Shown here piece after piece: positions 51,665 to 60,695 of a DNA stretch of 64,000 bases. The position numbers and the translations under genes were made by a program. The stretch lies in NCBI GenBank assembly GCA_036400075.1, contig DASWLV010000081.1:24510-88509 (forward strand), read 5' to 3'. Numbering within the stretch: position 1 is the stretch's first letter; each line of letters starts with the position of its first letter. The notes under the pieces were generated by a model, which was given only the letters and a program-made list of their open reading frames with translations, ran no database searches and had not been told where the DNA came from. Source of the DNA: JALZCH01 sp036400075. GTDB lineage: Bacteria; Acidobacteriota; Blastocatellia; Pyrinomonadales; Pyrinomonadaceae.

Positions 51665-53413
51665 ATGATCTCTAATGAACAGATTGTTGATGAACGCTTA
51701 CGCCCGTTAATAGAATCTGAAAAGCAACTGTTAAAAGGCTTGCAAGAGCTGGCAGCAGCGGGTGGGCATACTGAAGATGCCCGTCGCTTAAGCGACATCC
51801 TCTCAGGTATTGATGAGTTATTTTTGCTTGTGATTGTCGGCGAATTTAACTCGGGAAAATCTTCATTCATTAACGCTTTATTTGGACAAAAAGCTAGAGT
51901 AGAAGGTCCCGTACCCGTAGATGACCGCATTACCATAATGCACTACGGGGATGAACCTTCCGAACACCAAATTACTCCATTTGTAATCGAGCAACGCCTC
52001 CCTATAGAATTTCTACGCGACATTGCAATCGTTGATACTCCAGGCACTAATTCAGTAATAAAAGCTCATCAAGAAGTAACCGAAGATTTTATTCCTCGTG
52101 CCGATCTCGTTTTGTTTACGACATCTATTGACCGCCCGCTGACTGAAAGCGAGCGTCAGTTTCTTTCTTACATTCAAGAATGGGGAAAGAAAATAGTCAT
52201 CATTCTCAACAAGATTGACACAAAGGAAGAAGCTGAAATCATTGAAGTAATGGAGTTTGTTGACGGTAAATGTCGCGAAATGCTTGGTTTCAAACCTTTG
52301 ATTTTCCCTATTGCCGCTAAACTGGCTTTTAATGCGAAACTTGGCGGCAATCCGCGAGACTGGACGCGCAGCCGTTTTGAAGCTTTAGAAGATTATATTT
52401 TCAACACATTAAGCGAACGTGAACGGTTACAACTAAAACTTCTGAGTCCGTTAGATTCGGCAAATACAGTTGCCGAAAAGCTGCAAGCAGAATATTCGGG
52501 AAAGCTCGAATTGATTTCCGAAGACACAATTAAGATTGGGCGAATTGAAGAACAGCTCGAAGCGGCGCACACGGAAATGCAGGCAAACTTTCAAAAGTTC
52601 ATTCTTAAAGTTGATGCTCTAGTCGGAGAGATGCGCGACCGCGGAGTTGATTTTTTGGATCGCAACATTCGCGTGCGAAACTTTAATCTGTTACGCAGCG
52701 AAACCAGATTTCGAGAAGAGTTTGAGCGCGAAGTGCTTGCTCAATGGCAGGAGAAACTGGATCAAACGGTAAATGAGTCTGTTGATTGGTTGGTTCGCAA
52801 CAATATGAAATTGTGGAACGATACTCTTGAATATTTCAATACGCAGGTGCGAAAGGCTCAGTATGATTCGCAAATTATAGGTCGAGTGGGAGGGCAATTT
52901 GTATACGAACGCGAAGAAGTGCATTCCCGTATTCGTCGTGAAGCCGAAGCGCGCATCCAGTCGCTTGATCACCGCGAGGAATGTCGCCGAATAATCGGCA
53001 GCTCAATGACTGCGTTGCAGCAATCTTTTGGATTGGGGGCGGGCGCTGTTGGCTTGGGGTATGTACTCGCAACGATTTTCACAACTGTGGCGCTGGATGT
53101 TACAGGCATTGCGGCTGCGACAGTATTGTTCACAGCCAGCTTTTTTATCCTGCCTTATAAGCGGAAACGTGCAATAGAAGAATTTAAAGCAAAAGTTGAA
53201 AAACTGAGATCAGAGATGCGAACTGTTTTTGAGAGCAAATCGGCAGATGAAATTGATCGCGCAACAGAAAATGTCCGAGGTGCACTTGAGCCATACACCA
53301 GATTTGTTAAAAGCGAGCGTGCTAAAGTAGAAGAACGCTCTTTAAATCTTCGGTCACTGATAGAACGCCTTCAATTCCTAAAGCGTGAAATTAAGGCAGT
53401 AGTGGCTGATTAG
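51665..53413 (+). CDS. Bacterial dynamin-like GTPase
   Basis: 582 residues. GTPase domain ~50-270: P-loop GEFNSGKSS at 59-67, switch region PVDDRIT, G3 IVDTPGTNS, G4 ILNKID. Long helices follow (LEAAHTEMQANFQKFILKV...; coiled-coil stalk). Residues ~455-500 hold a hydrophobic hairpin (GLGAGAVGLGYVLATIFTTV then AAATVLFTASFFILP) that would insert into membrane, and a basic-acidic helical C-tail returns to the stalk. This is the layout of bacterial dynamin-like proteins that remodel membranes. It is present as a single gene, whereas many species carry tandem pairs. The start ATG 51665 is clean. Confidence 0.92.
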   Translation: MISNEQIVDERLRPLIESEKQLLKGLQELAAAGGHTEDARRLSDILSGIDELFLLVIVGEFNSGKSSFINALFGQKARVEGPVPVDDRITIMHYGDEPSEHQITPFVIEQRLPIEFLRDIAIVDTPGTNSVIKAHQEVTEDFIPRADLVLFTTSIDRPLTESERQFLSYIQEWGKKIVIILNKIDTKEEAEIIEVMEFVDGKCREMLGFKPLIFPIAAKLAFNAKLGGNPRDWTRSRFEALEDYIFNTLSERERLQLKLLSPLDSANTVAEKLQAEYSGKLELISEDTIKIGRIEEQLEAAHTEMQANFQKFILKVDALVGEMRDRGVDFLDRNIRVRNFNLLRSETRFREEFEREVLAQWQEKLDQTVNESVDWLVRNNMKLWNDTLEYFNTQVRKAQYDSQIIGRVGGQFVYEREEVHSRIRREAEARIQSLDHREECRRIIGSSMTALQQSFGLGAGAVGLGYVLATIFTTVALDVTGIAAATVLFTASFFILPYKRKRAIEEFKAKVEKLRSEMRTVFESKSADEIDRATENVRGALEPYTRFVKSERAKVEERSLNLRSLIERLQFLKREIKAVVAD

Positions 53414-53528
53414 CGGGATATTAGAATATAAAAAGAAAAATGAATGCGTCCTAAATAGGATTTTTTGACGCTTTAATCAATAAACAAAGTTTCAATCACT
53501 TGTTTACTTTTACTTTTTCAAACTTCAA

Positions 53529-53549
53529 CATTTCGCACACAAATTTATA
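53529..53549 (+). repeat. Direct repeat, right copy (TTTCGCACACAAA)
   Basis: CATTTCGCACACAAA plus TTTATA, 20 of 21 identical with 48789-48809. The DUF4440 fragment next to it loses its frame exactly here: its stop TAA is formed inside the repeat. Confidence 0.7.
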
Positions 53550-53720
53550 CAAAAGCATCGGACAAAATGCGGTTCATCGCTTCCGCGTCGCGCTTTTCGT
53601 AAGCGTCTAGCCTTTCGCGTTCCAATTTTCTCACTTCTCGCTCGGCTTCGCTTTACAGTTGTTCGTTTTTCGACTGCTCATTGGGTTGGTTGGTGGGCGT
53701 TTCGAGTTTTGACTGCTCTT
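53545..53720 (-). pseudogene. 5' part of a DUF4440-like gene, broken
   Basis: On the minus strand the frame reads ...TPTNQPNEQSKNEQL, stop TAA, SEAEREVRKLERERLDAY then EKRDAEAMNRILSDAFV and stop. The ERERLDAYEKRDAEAMNRIL helix is typical of the DUF4440/NTF2-like N-terminus, and the Pro/Asn/Gln-rich part before it resembles a lipoprotein linker. There is one internal stop, and the rest of the gene is missing beyond the direct repeat. Confidence 0.6.
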
Positions 53721-53869
53721 AACTACTATCTCCGACAAAATTTGTTGTTTTTTTATAACTACGGTGATAAATTGGCACAAATTTTATGACACTTGTTTAA
53801 GTGGTGCGATGCATAAGATGAACTAAGTTCACCCATTACTAACAATCATTTACTTTGCTGGGGATAATT

Positions 53870-54964
53870 ATGAAATTTATTTTGAGCGCAGCATTCTTTA
53901 CAGCTCTCTTGGGCATAAATATCGTAGTGGCACAAACACCCGGAGTTGAAATCGCCCCGGCATTTCAAGTTATTGACGGAAAACCAAATGAGATCGGCGC
54001 ATATTACCGCAAAGTTATTACTTCCGAATCCAGCACAAATCTCGGCATCCACAGCCGTGGCGGCACGATTCCCGAATTTGCCCCAGATAATAATCGTTTT
54101 TTTATCCAGGAATCCGATGGCGTCGCCGGATACAGTCTGACGGAAATGAACGATCCGAAAACCGGACCACGTGACCGACCGAGCATTTATATGGGCGGAA
54201 GAAGCAATAACATCGAAGTTGATGCGGGAATGGCGTGGAATCGAGTTTTTGCCGTTGTTCCCGGTTCGACCGCAGCGCGTGCAACCTGGACAACCGAGTC
54301 GGACGGTTCAAGCCGAACCGATCAATTTGTCATTGGACAGCGAAGCACAAACGAATATGTCGTCAAAGATCTGGCGGGCAATGAAGTCGCATTTGGCAGC
54401 ACGTTTCAACCGACGGCGGATGGTTCCGTCACAATCGGCGTTAAAACGCTGCGACCTAATTTTGCATTTCGACCGTTTTTCCGCTCCTCCGACAGAACGA
54501 CAAACAGCGGTTATCACACCATTGCCACGGCAGGCGGCAACAATGATTCCCGATACTACGCGGGCGATCCGTTCATCCTGGAACTCAAAAAACTTTCGAC
54601 TGGAGAAATCAGACTGACTATCAGCGGAAACGGTGAGCAGACCGTTTATTCGGCAACTGTCGCCGGATTTGGCAGCGGTTCCGCGCCGTCTTACAAGCGA
54701 GTTGATTCAATAGACCAGAAAGGGCGCGAGGGGCAGACGACCGAACGCACAAACTCAACGGTTGTCCGCGGCGGCTGGGGCGTCACATCCGTGCTGAAAA
54801 CAAGCGGCGTTAATCAGGCGTTTGCAGGAAGTGCAGGATTCACGGTGAAATCCGTTGAGTTTTCGCAAAACACTTACAATTACTTGTTTGGACCAATCGG
54901 TGAAGGACGCGCGACAAGAGTTGACGGCAGCGAAGTGATATATATCAATCCGCCAAATCCTTAA
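53870..54964 (+). CDS. Secreted protein of unknown function
   Basis: 364 residues from ATG 53870, with GGGGA before it. Signal peptide MKFILSAAFFTALLGINIVV ends AQ. The mature part is rich in Gly, Ser, Thr and Asn and predicted beta: GTIPEFAPDNNRFFIQESDG, IYMGGRSNNIEVDAGMAWN, FAFRPFFRSSDRTTNSGYH. No family recognised; it could be a lectin-like or beta-sandwich surface protein. The well-placed RBS and signal peptide support a real gene. No neighbour suggests a role. Confidence 0.7.
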   Translation: MKFILSAAFFTALLGINIVVAQTPGVEIAPAFQVIDGKPNEIGAYYRKVITSESSTNLGIHSRGGTIPEFAPDNNRFFIQESDGVAGYSLTEMNDPKTGPRDRPSIYMGGRSNNIEVDAGMAWNRVFAVVPGSTAARATWTTESDGSSRTDQFVIGQRSTNEYVVKDLAGNEVAFGSTFQPTADGSVTIGVKTLRPNFAFRPFFRSSDRTTNSGYHTIATAGGNNDSRYYAGDPFILELKKLSTGEIRLTISGNGEQTVYSATVAGFGSGSAPSYKRVDSIDQKGREGQTTERTNSTVVRGGWGVTSVLKTSGVNQAFAGSAGFTVKSVEFSQNTYNYLFGPIGEGRATRVDGSEVIYINPPNP

Positions 54965-55168
54965 ATTGAATTAAAAATTTTAAAAGGCAAAACTAGTTAA
55001 TTGTATTTTGAATTTCAAAACCTATTTCAAAATGCCTGTGCCGTGGACATAACACTCGATTTACAGAATAATCGGTGCGAAGAAAGTTATTGACTAGCCT
55101 TTACAGCGTCCCCGGTAATGGGGCTGTATTTGCATCTGACATTTTGTCTTTTGCAACTTATTAACACG

Positions 55169-55693
55169 TCAAATTAGATTTTTAAAGCTAGAAGCCGTAA
55201 TTTGATAGAGAAGACTGTCTTTGCCGGTATCATCCTTTCTTAATCCAACACAAACTCCGCCTATCTTTCCCATAGCTTTTTGGGAACGCAAGTTCTGAGG
55301 AGCAACAAGAAAAACAACATTTTCCACGAATTTAAAGGCGTGATAAAGCATTAGGTGTTTCATTTCCTTATTGTAATTGCCTCCCCAATGACTTCTGGCT
55401 AAAAATGTCCAGCCGATTTCAATTTCACTTTTTTCTCTGTCATATCCGTAAAATCGAGATGATCCGATAATCTTCCCGTTTTTAGAATCAATAGCAGCAA
55501 ATGCTCTGCCGGATTCCAAAGCTTCGCGAAAGAATTCTTTAAAAACCTCTTCTTTATAGCGATCACTTGCAGGATGCTGTTCCCAAATCAGAGGATCTTT
55601 TGCGACATTGTAAAGATCAGAAAAATCTTGTGGTTCAAGCGGTCTTAACTCCAGTAATTCGCCTTTCAAAATCGGTTGTAGATCAAACAACAT
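55169..55693 (-). CDS. GNAT-family N-acetyltransferase (RimJ/RimL-like)
   Basis: 174 residues. GNAT motifs: LRPLEPQDFSDLYNVAKDP, IIGSSRFYGYDREKSEIEIG, and the acetyl-CoA region WGGNYNKEMKHLMLYHAF with VVFLVAPQNLRSQKAMGKIG. The usual Q/R-x-x-G-x-G/A loop is only loosely kept. It would acetylate a protein N-terminus or a small molecule. It overlaps the upstream zinc-ribbon gene by 11 bp, so the two are co-translated. Confidence 0.85.
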   Translation of the reverse strand: MLFDLQPILKGELLELRPLEPQDFSDLYNVAKDPLIWEQHPASDRYKEEVFKEFFREALESGRAFAAIDSKNGKIIGSSRFYGYDREKSEIEIGWTFLARSHWGGNYNKEMKHLMLYHAFKFVENVVFLVAPQNLRSQKAMGKIGGVCVGLRKDDTGKDSLLYQITASSFKNLI

Positions 55694-56210
55694 TATTATT
55701 TTTATCCAATAAAGTGGTTGTATGTTCTGTAATACTCGGCGGCTTTACTAACTCCGCTGTTTGAAATTGCGGTTCAGCCGTTTTCTTTATCCAGATATCG
55801 CTTACTGAAGGCAAAGCTTTATTGCCAAACATTGATCCTAATTTAGAGGGCTGTGCTCGTTCGGTCTTAATTGATGAATTGTCATCACCAAAAATGCGGG
55901 AATAAAGCATTCGTGATAAACCCGCAAGAAAAATCGTTAATGGAATAAATAACGGTGCGGGTCCGCCAACCACAATGCCGAAAAGAAAGAAAATAGGGAA
56001 AAGTACGCCGCTAAAAAACATCAATTTCGCTCCTCGTCGGATGCCTTTCCTCTTGGCTGAATGTGATTTTAAAGGTGTGCCCTTTTCGCTTGTGGTGAGG
56101 CTCGCATTGCCTTCGAGCCATTTTGTAACTTCATTTATAGGAAGCCCGCAACGCGAACAAAAGTTAAAATTTTCGGCGATTTGTTGCTGACCGCATTTAG
56201 GACAATACAT
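55683..56210 (-). CDS. Zinc-ribbon membrane protein
   Basis: 175 residues. Begins with a zinc ribbon MYCPKCGQQQIAENFNFCSRCG (two CxxC knuckles), then a basic linker and two hydrophobic segments (~70-110: LMFFSGVLFPIFFLFGIVV, PAPLFIPLTIFLAGLSRM). The C-terminal ~60 residues are soluble. Function unknown; such proteins are common in Acidobacteria and Bacteroidota genomes. It overlaps the GNAT gene downstream. Confidence 0.8.
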   Translation of the reverse strand: MYCPKCGQQQIAENFNFCSRCGLPINEVTKWLEGNASLTTSEKGTPLKSHSAKRKGIRRGAKLMFFSGVLFPIFFLFGIVVGGPAPLFIPLTIFLAGLSRMLYSRIFGDDNSSIKTERAQPSKLGSMFGNKALPSVSDIWIKKTAEPQFQTAELVKPPSITEHTTTLLDKNNNVV

Positions 56211-56368
56211 AAAATAAACCTTAAATAATTGTAATAACGCTTTGGCTGAATGAAACTACGTCGAACTTCTAAAATTAGTTCCGAAATCGAATTGAGAACA
56301 GAGCGTAAAATATAAACTCAACTAAGTATCTGCGCAAACAGCAACGATTACTGTTTTACTGTCCGAGC

Positions 56369-56548
56369 AATGACACCGTGAACGGGGAAAGCACCATTTT
56401 CCGCGACGGCGGTGCGAACGGCATCAGCGCAGAATTTGATTTTTACCCGGACACCGGTTACACAATAATTGTTCTGTCAAATTATGACCATCCGTCGGCT
56501 CGTCCAATAGTTAAGAAAATGCAGGAGATGATTTCTGTTTCAAAATGA
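56369..56548 (+). pseudogene. C-terminal fragment of a beta-lactamase-family serine hydrolase
   Basis: 59 codons ending TGA 56548: NDTVNGESTIFRDGGANGIS, then FDFYPDTGYTIIVLSNYD and IVKKMQEMI. This is the characteristic C-terminus of class C-like serine hydrolases. The SxxK and YSN parts are absent and the sequence before 56369 is not related, so this is a relic. The rest of the 56211-56667 spacer has nothing recognisable. Confidence 0.75.
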
Positions 56549-56667
56549 GCATAACAATTCAATAGTAGTCATAGCGAAACAGCACTTTTCATTCGGCGTT
56601 GTACACTAAACCTTTTTGGGTTCAATTCGGTTTCGCTCCGCCTTAACGCAACCGTTATGGATTCTGT

Positions 56668-57771
56668 TTAAACGTAAACTCCCTCTTCAACGGTGTTTCC
56701 ATCTGATGTGCGGCGCATCCATATTTCAATCAGCATGCCTGTTATCACAACCGTAACGGGACCAAGAACGAGTCCGGCGGAACCGATTAGTGATACTCCT
56801 CCAATTACGGAAAAGAACACCAGCAAGGGATGCATTCGCAGCTTATCTCCTACAAAGACAGGGTAAAGCAGATTATCAATCGAGCCGATTACTACAATTC
56901 CCCATCCCGCTAATATCAAAGCCTTCCCCCAATCTCCGGTTAAAGCAAGGTAAATTGCCGCCGGAATCCATACTACCGGAGCGCCAAGGACGGGTATCAA
57001 AGACAAGAGAAACATTGCAATCCCCCAAAGCAGAGGCGAAGGAAGATCGAGCCACCAAAACATCAAACCACCTAAAATTCCCTGCACCAGCGAGACAGCG
57101 AACGTTCCGTAGATCGTTGCATAAATTGTGTCACTTACACGCGAAAACAGCTTATCCGTTTCCGACTGTGATAGCGGCATAAGAGACTTCACTTTCTTAA
57201 CAATCAAACGTTTGTCACGGAACAAGTAAAAGAGAGTAAAGAATGTGATGATGAGCTGCACGCCAATCCAGAGCAAACCGCCGACAAACGTTGCGACTTG
57301 TGAGCCTGCTGCATTTGCCGCACGCTCCGCTGCACTGCGAACGTCAAAATGCGGTTCGATAACGGCGGTTATTCGAGCTAATTTCGGATTATTATCTACA
57401 GCGCTCTGCCATTGCTCTAATGCAGTCTGACTCTTTATAGTTTCCGCTTGTTTACCGATTTGACTGATAAAAGTTTGACCTAAAAAGATTCCCGGACCAA
57501 GAACAATAACTGCAACTATCAAAACGGTAAAGAATGCAGAAACAGTCGGACGATTGATTCGCGAGAGAATCTTGTTGTGAAGCGGATATGCTATAACTGC
57601 CAAAGCCGTTGCCCATATAATTGCTGATATGAATGGAAGAGCAATTTGGTAGCAGATGTAGAAAGCTATTGCCGTAACTATTACAAGTACAAAGGCAAGA
57701 GTTCGCTCGCGCGATAACCATCCGTCTTTATTTGAGGAGCCGGAATCCTGAGAATTTGGATAATTACCCAT
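56668..57771 (-). CDS. AI-2E family transporter (PF01594 type)
   Basis: 367 residues with seven to eight transmembrane segments: TLAFVLVIVTAIAFYICY, FISAIIWATALAVIAYPL, PTVSAFFTVLIVAVIVLGPG, LIITFFTLFYLFR, then GILGGLMFWWLDLPSPLLWG, LSLIPVLGAPVVWIPAAIYL and LLVFFSVIGGVSLIGSAGLV plus LGPV. The LPLL-WG / P-x-L-G-x-x-x-V-W-x-P pattern is diagnostic of the family, which includes TqsA and Na/H or Na/Li antiporters. The substrate cannot be assigned from sequence. Single gene. Confidence 0.92.
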   Translation of the reverse strand: MGNYPNSQDSGSSNKDGWLSRERTLAFVLVIVTAIAFYICYQIALPFISAIIWATALAVIAYPLHNKILSRINRPTVSAFFTVLIVAVIVLGPGIFLGQTFISQIGKQAETIKSQTALEQWQSAVDNNPKLARITAVIEPHFDVRSAAERAANAAGSQVATFVGGLLWIGVQLIITFFTLFYLFRDKRLIVKKVKSLMPLSQSETDKLFSRVSDTIYATIYGTFAVSLVQGILGGLMFWWLDLPSPLLWGIAMFLLSLIPVLGAPVVWIPAAIYLALTGDWGKALILAGWGIVVIGSIDNLLYPVFVGDKLRMHPLLVFFSVIGGVSLIGSAGLVLGPVTVVITGMLIEIWMRRTSDGNTVEEGVYV

Positions 57772-58025
57772 TCTTTTATTTAAATGTGATTTGTAGCATA
57801 TTTCAAAAGTAAAGCAACTCTTGCATTAGGAAAAGGCTCGTTTCGAGATATTTCCAAATTAGATAACGCCAATTCAGTAAATTTTACGAACGAATTGATT
57901 ACTGCCTATTTTGGCAAATAGTTAAGTTTACTAAAACAGCAAGAGTAAAAGAGAAACTTCATTTTGCTAACTTTCATTTTTCAATATCGTGCCTTTTTTA
58001 TTAGCAATCCTGTTCTACAGTTAAA

Positions 58026-59462
58026 TTAAGTTCGATTTTTAGCGATTTCATCTCGTAAATCATTGAGCAATCTGACTAAAAAATGCGCGTCTGACTCCAT
58101 CGTACGATAATTCGTAATACATGCCCGCAACACCGGAGTTTCAGCATTGAGACGTGTAAAAGAAATCCATGCCTTACCGGATGCGACAACCTCGTTCGCG
58201 ACCTTCATCAGAAAACCTTCGGTTTTTCCGATGCTCGTTTTTTTGTCGCGAAAGCAAACCACCGGAAGCAATGTATCATTAACCGTTTCCCAATCGTTTT
58301 TCTCCAATTCGTTACGAAGGTAATCCCCCATTGCAGTTTGGTGACGAATTGCTTCGGCATATCCATCCCAACCGGCAACTGCCAACGATAAAAACACTTT
58401 CAACCCGATGAAACGCCGCGACCATTGCATTGAATGAGCAAACGGGTCATTGACGCCGAAGTCAGAAGCATCACGCGGCATATAATCGGTTGTAATGCGA
58501 CAAGCTTCGCTCAAAATTTGGTTGTGACGAGTAAGAAAAATCCCCGCGCCCATTGGCACTGATAACCATTTATGCGCGTCAAAAGTTATCGAATCGGCGC
58601 GTCCAATCCCCTTTAACAGTTGTCGCATTTCCGGAACAAAAGCCGCCGCTCCGCCCCACGCCGCATCTGTGTGAAACCATAAATTTCCTTCGAGAGCGAT
58701 TTCACCGATAGTTGCTAAATCGTCTATCATACCTCCGTTTGTCGTACCAGCCGTCGCTACTATGAAAAATGGGGCGAAACCGTTTCTTCGGTCAATTTCG
58801 ATTCGCTCGGCTAAATCCTCAACACTCATTTTAAATTCTGCGTCGGTTTTGATTTCTCTGACCGCATCAGTTCCTAGTCCGCAAAATCTGGCGGCTTTAA
58901 CAAAGGAATGATGGCTTTGTGCAGAAACGTAAAAAACCGGTTGTTTTTCAAGCGCTCGCAATCCTCGTTCGGCATAATCGGGAAATTTTCTGACTAGCGC
59001 GCAAATCAAAGCCGTGTGATTGGCTTCTGCGCCTCCAGAACAAAACGTGCCATCCGCATTTGCAGTGTCGTAACCAAAACGTTCAGCGAAAGCGAGAACA
59101 ATATGTCGTTCAACTTCTGAGGCGAAAGGATTATGGCTCCAAGCAGCAAGCTGCGGATTGAACGCCGCAACTAAAGCATCAGCCGCAATTCCCATAGCTG
59201 TTGGTGCAGGATTGAATAATCCAAAATAACGTGGGTGAGGAGTATGAACTTGAAATTCTCGCAAATTGTCGGCGGCAAACTGTAAAGCTGCAAGCGGTTG
59301 AACTGTCTTATCAAAATCAAAAGAGGTCAATCTACGACGAATCTCGTTTAAATCAATTGACGGAGCTACTGATAAACCAACAACATTATTGATATAATCT
59401 TCAATAATTACAATTAGCTGTTGCCAAAGTTCTGAGCGCTTTTCATCACTGAGAATCATCAT
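58026..59462 (-). CDS. PLP-dependent group II amino-acid decarboxylase-like enzyme
   Basis: 478 residues. The N-terminal region has FQVHTPHPRYFGLFNPAPT; the active site has the stacking H185 (AQSHHSFVKAA), ATAGTTNGGMIDDLATIG, the Asp in LWFHTDAAWGGAA, and the PLP lysine K298 in TFDAHKWLSVPMG. This is the pattern of glutamate, histidine or aromatic-amino-acid decarboxylases, close to the tyrosine/aromatic decarboxylase branch. The substrate is uncertain. It stands alone, with no transporter of the antiporter type beside it. Confidence 0.9.
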   Translation of the reverse strand: MMILSDEKRSELWQQLIVIIEDYINNVVGLSVAPSIDLNEIRRRLTSFDFDKTVQPLAALQFAADNLREFQVHTPHPRYFGLFNPAPTAMGIAADALVAAFNPQLAAWSHNPFASEVERHIVLAFAERFGYDTANADGTFCSGGAEANHTALICALVRKFPDYAERGLRALEKQPVFYVSAQSHHSFVKAARFCGLGTDAVREIKTDAEFKMSVEDLAERIEIDRRNGFAPFFIVATAGTTNGGMIDDLATIGEIALEGNLWFHTDAAWGGAAAFVPEMRQLLKGIGRADSITFDAHKWLSVPMGAGIFLTRHNQILSEACRITTDYMPRDASDFGVNDPFAHSMQWSRRFIGLKVFLSLAVAGWDGYAEAIRHQTAMGDYLRNELEKNDWETVNDTLLPVVCFRDKKTSIGKTEGFLMKVANEVVASGKAWISFTRLNAETPVLRACITNYRTMESDAHFLVRLLNDLRDEIAKNRT

Positions 59463-59601
59463 ATTCGTTTAATATAAAACGATTGGTATTTAATACGCCA
59501 AATTTTGCTGGGCTGGTTTATTGTTTTCGAGAAAAGTAATAGTCATTGACCACAAAAAGGTGAAGATTGTCAATTTTTGGACATATCCCAGGTTGCGACT
59601 T

Positions 59602-59991
59602 ATGCAGAAACTCAAGCTAATCCTCAAATCCTTATTGGCAATATTATTCATATTGGCTGGCTCCAATCATTTCTTCAACACCGCATTCTATCTGCATATC
59701 ATGCCGTCTTATCTGCCTTGGCACCTGTTGCTCGTTTACCTGAGCGGTTTATTTGAAATCATTCTAGGAATCATGCTTCTCATCCCAAAGCTGTCGCAGA
59801 TGGCGGCGTGGGGAATGATAGCGTTGTTGATTGCAGTTTTTCCGGCTAACATTCAGATGGCGTTCAATCATGAACTTTATCCTGAATATAATCCCGCAAC
59901 ATTGTGGGTAAGATTACCGCTTCAAATTGTGTTGATAGGATGGGCTTATTGGTACGCAACATCTGCTTCTCCAGGAAAGAAGCGTAGTTAG
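59602..59991 (+). CDS. DoxX-like small membrane protein
   Basis: 129 residues from ATG 59602; the open frame to 59521 lacks family features. Four transmembrane segments: LKSLLAILFILAGSNHFFN, LLLVYLSGLFEIILGIMLLI, AAWGMIALLIAVFPANIQMA, and RLPLQIVLIGWAYWYAT. AGSNHFFN and FPANIQMAFNH are conserved in DoxX-type proteins of unknown role, sometimes tied to oxidative stress. The stop codon TAG (59989-59991) falls in a TAGTTAG heptamer array. Confidence 0.85.
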   Translation: MQKLKLILKSLLAILFILAGSNHFFNTAFYLHIMPSYLPWHLLLVYLSGLFEIILGIMLLIPKLSQMAAWGMIALLIAVFPANIQMAFNHELYPEYNPATLWVRLPLQIVLIGWAYWYATSASPGKKRS

Positions 59992-60005
59992 TAGTTAGTA
60001 GAAAG
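59985..60005. repeat. Short TAGTTAG heptamer run at the DoxX stop
   Basis: TAGTTAG, TAGTTAG, TAGAAAG in register. The DoxX stop codon TAG is inside the first unit. AAAGCC and GGCTTTTT about 30 bases apart just after it may form a terminator. Confidence 0.6.
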
Positions 60006-60244
60006 CCGAAGCCTGACAACTAAAAGGGGCTTTTTGGGGACTCCTTGGCTGGAATTAAACATGCGTTTCAAGTGCAGTGTGGCTATATTTGCACTAAAGT
60101 CCAAGTAATCAAACTTACCTTATCATGTACTATCAAGAGGTAATTACCTAATTTAATTGATATGTAGATTATTGCATTGCCAGCCAGATTCTTTTATAGT
60201 TTGCCCGAGTAAAAAGGTTAATCATTTATAAGAGAGATACTTAT

Positions 60245-60579
60245 ATGAGTTCGCTAATAAATGCCATAACGGCTTCTTTCGATTGCGTCAAACAATCGCC
60301 TAATGCGCTATCTACAGGAGACTCTTACTTCATCCGGGATCAATCTACCTATGTCCTAAATCGCGCACGTTAAGTCAAGAGGCTTTCTCGTATGTGATGA
60401 TTCATGAGTTAGCGCATTACGTTCCGCCAATGTCACTTCAGATCGGAGATCAAGCATATTTTCGTAAAGACCCCCAAAAGTATAGAAATCTTGATCCGGA
60501 GAAAGCATATCGCAATGCAGATTGCTACGCCCAATTCGCTTATGACGCAATTGGAAAGCCCGACTTCAAAACACATTAG
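60245..60579 (+). pseudogene. Frameshifted zinc metallo-endopeptidase fragment (Aspzincin-like)
   Basis: Two overlapping frames are needed. From ATG 60245: MSSLINAITASFDCV up to GDSYFIRDQ and stop at 60373-60375. In the +2 frame, from about 60340: SIYLCPKSRTLSQEAFSYVM then HELAHYVPP with zinc motif HELAH, and YRNLDPEKAYRNADCYAQFAYD to TAG 60579. The IYLCP...HELAH...NAD-Y-FA order is that of lysine-specific/Aspzincin (M35-like) metallo-endopeptidases. The shift lies near 60330-60345. The protein is also N-terminally short; a decayed gene or sequencing indel. Confidence 0.55.
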
Positions 60580-60695
60580 ATTCCTCTCTGTTGAGAATTT
60601 TAACCACTTTTAAGATTTAGAGAAATTTAAAACCTCAGTTGAGCGGTTTAATGTCTTGTGATGTAATCGGATTTTAAGTTTGAAAACAAAAAAAT

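Noticed and set aside
55103..55127. ACAGC-CCCC hairpin as a terminator or riboswitch
   Set aside because: Short, with no T-tract and no conserved riboswitch features.
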